Notes under the pieces: model-generated
The model's database searches: none
What the model was told of the DNA's origin: nothing
The model's input: only the letters and a program-made list of their open reading frames with translations
DNA from: Streptomyces sp. CT34
GTDB taxonomy: Bacteria > Actinomycetota > Actinomycetes > Streptomycetales > Streptomycetaceae
Direction: 5' to 3'
Length of the DNA stretch: 32,536 nucleotides
Assembly (NCBI RefSeq): GCF_000805335.1
Contig: NZ_KN708638.1
Coordinates: 5,152,295 to 5,184,830 of the forward strand
Shown here: positions 32,302 through 32,536 of the stretch, one piece after another
Layout: every line of letters begins with the position of its first letter
How positions within the stretch are numbered: position 1 is the first letter of the stretch
Made by a program: the position numbers and the translations under genes

Positions 32302-32536
32302 ATGACGAACACGCACCGCGAAGTCCGCCTGGCCGCCCGCCTGTTGGGGGCGGGCGGCGACGATCTTCCCGAGACCGTGCAGGTGCCGGCTCCCGAACCC
32401 GGGACCGGCCGGGTGCCTGTACGCAATGCTCACGCAGGCGTTGCCGCCGTGATGCGCACCCTGGTGATGCCGCTCCGCCTCCGAAAGAGGGGGCTTCCGA
32501 GCAGGCCCCGCGGGCGCTGCGCGAGCCGACGGACGG
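32302..32536 (+). pseudogene. N-terminus of an NADP-dependent oxidoreductase, partial and perhaps broken
   Basis: From ATG 32302 the frame reads MTNTHREVRLAARLLGAGGD, then VQVPAPEPGTGRVPVRN and VMRTLVM. This parallels the start of medium-chain oxidoreductases of the YncB/CurA type (EVRLA..P.G, VPEPGPGQVLVRN, DPYMRGRM). The following sequence (RLRKRGLPSRPRGRC) no longer fits the family, so a frameshift or decay is likely, but the window ends here. It could also be intact with an unusual insertion. Confidence 0.4.

Overview
The window is chromosomal DNA from a high-GC actinomycete, almost certainly Streptomyces. Coding regions show strong G/C third-position bias. The gene set fits the genus: a mycothiol S-conjugate amidase (Mca), DUF2786, DUF4307, DUF6247 and DUF5937/ArsR proteins, a DrrA/DrrB-type ABC exporter, an OleD-like macrolide glycosyltransferase and a large NB-ARC/TPR protein. 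Starts are often GTG or TTG, and leaderless promoters occur.

Backbone. From left to right the conserved backbone is a DUF2786 gene (cut by the window), a methyltransferase, msrA, a TPR-like membrane protein, a cystathionine gamma-synthase/lyase, a sigma-region-2-like membrane protein, a MarR regulator, threonine dehydratase (ilvA), a DrrAB-type exporter, greA, a DUF4307 protein, mca, a small membrane protein, the NB-ARC/TPR ATPase and a DUF255 thioredoxin-fold gene. It joins sulfur/redox housekeeping (MsrA, MetB, Mca, DUF255) to threonine/isoleucine metabolism.

Two accessory blocks interrupt this backbone, and both split a backbone gene. Block 1 (about 2.85-8.69 kb) lies at the 3' end of msrA. 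It holds an SpoIIE-type phosphatase, a macrolide glycosyltransferase with an operator inside its promoter, a RelE-like/DUF6247 pair and three small hypothetical genes. Between them are four extra pieces of the msrA 3' end, all in msrA orientation (2846-2915, 4285-4317, 6516-6657, 8556-8576). Two of these are joined to the same unrelated 62-nt arm. The ancestral msrA 3' end still abuts the methyltransferase start (TGA directly followed by GTG), so the two genes were probably once neighbours.

Block 2 (about 23.4-30.26 kb) splits the DUF255 gene at its CHWC active-site codons. The old 5' end is left as a 55-codon fragment at 23240-23407, and the intact gene at 30117-32192 has a different 5' end. 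Inside is a small divergent cluster: an ArsR/DUF5937 regulator facing an operon of a 76-codon ORF, an FAD/NAD(P)-binding enzyme, an ATP-grasp ligase and an MFS exporter. It looks like a compact, unassigned metabolite or peptide-modification cluster with its own export.

No integrase, transposase, tRNA, rRNA or CRISPR array was found, so both blocks look like integrated DNA whose recombinase is absent. Other non-coding structure includes a 158-bp MITE-like element, seven exact-period 22-bp repeats, a collagen-like repeat at the end of the MarR gene and several strong bidirectional terminators. All family assignments are from reading motifs; no database search was run.
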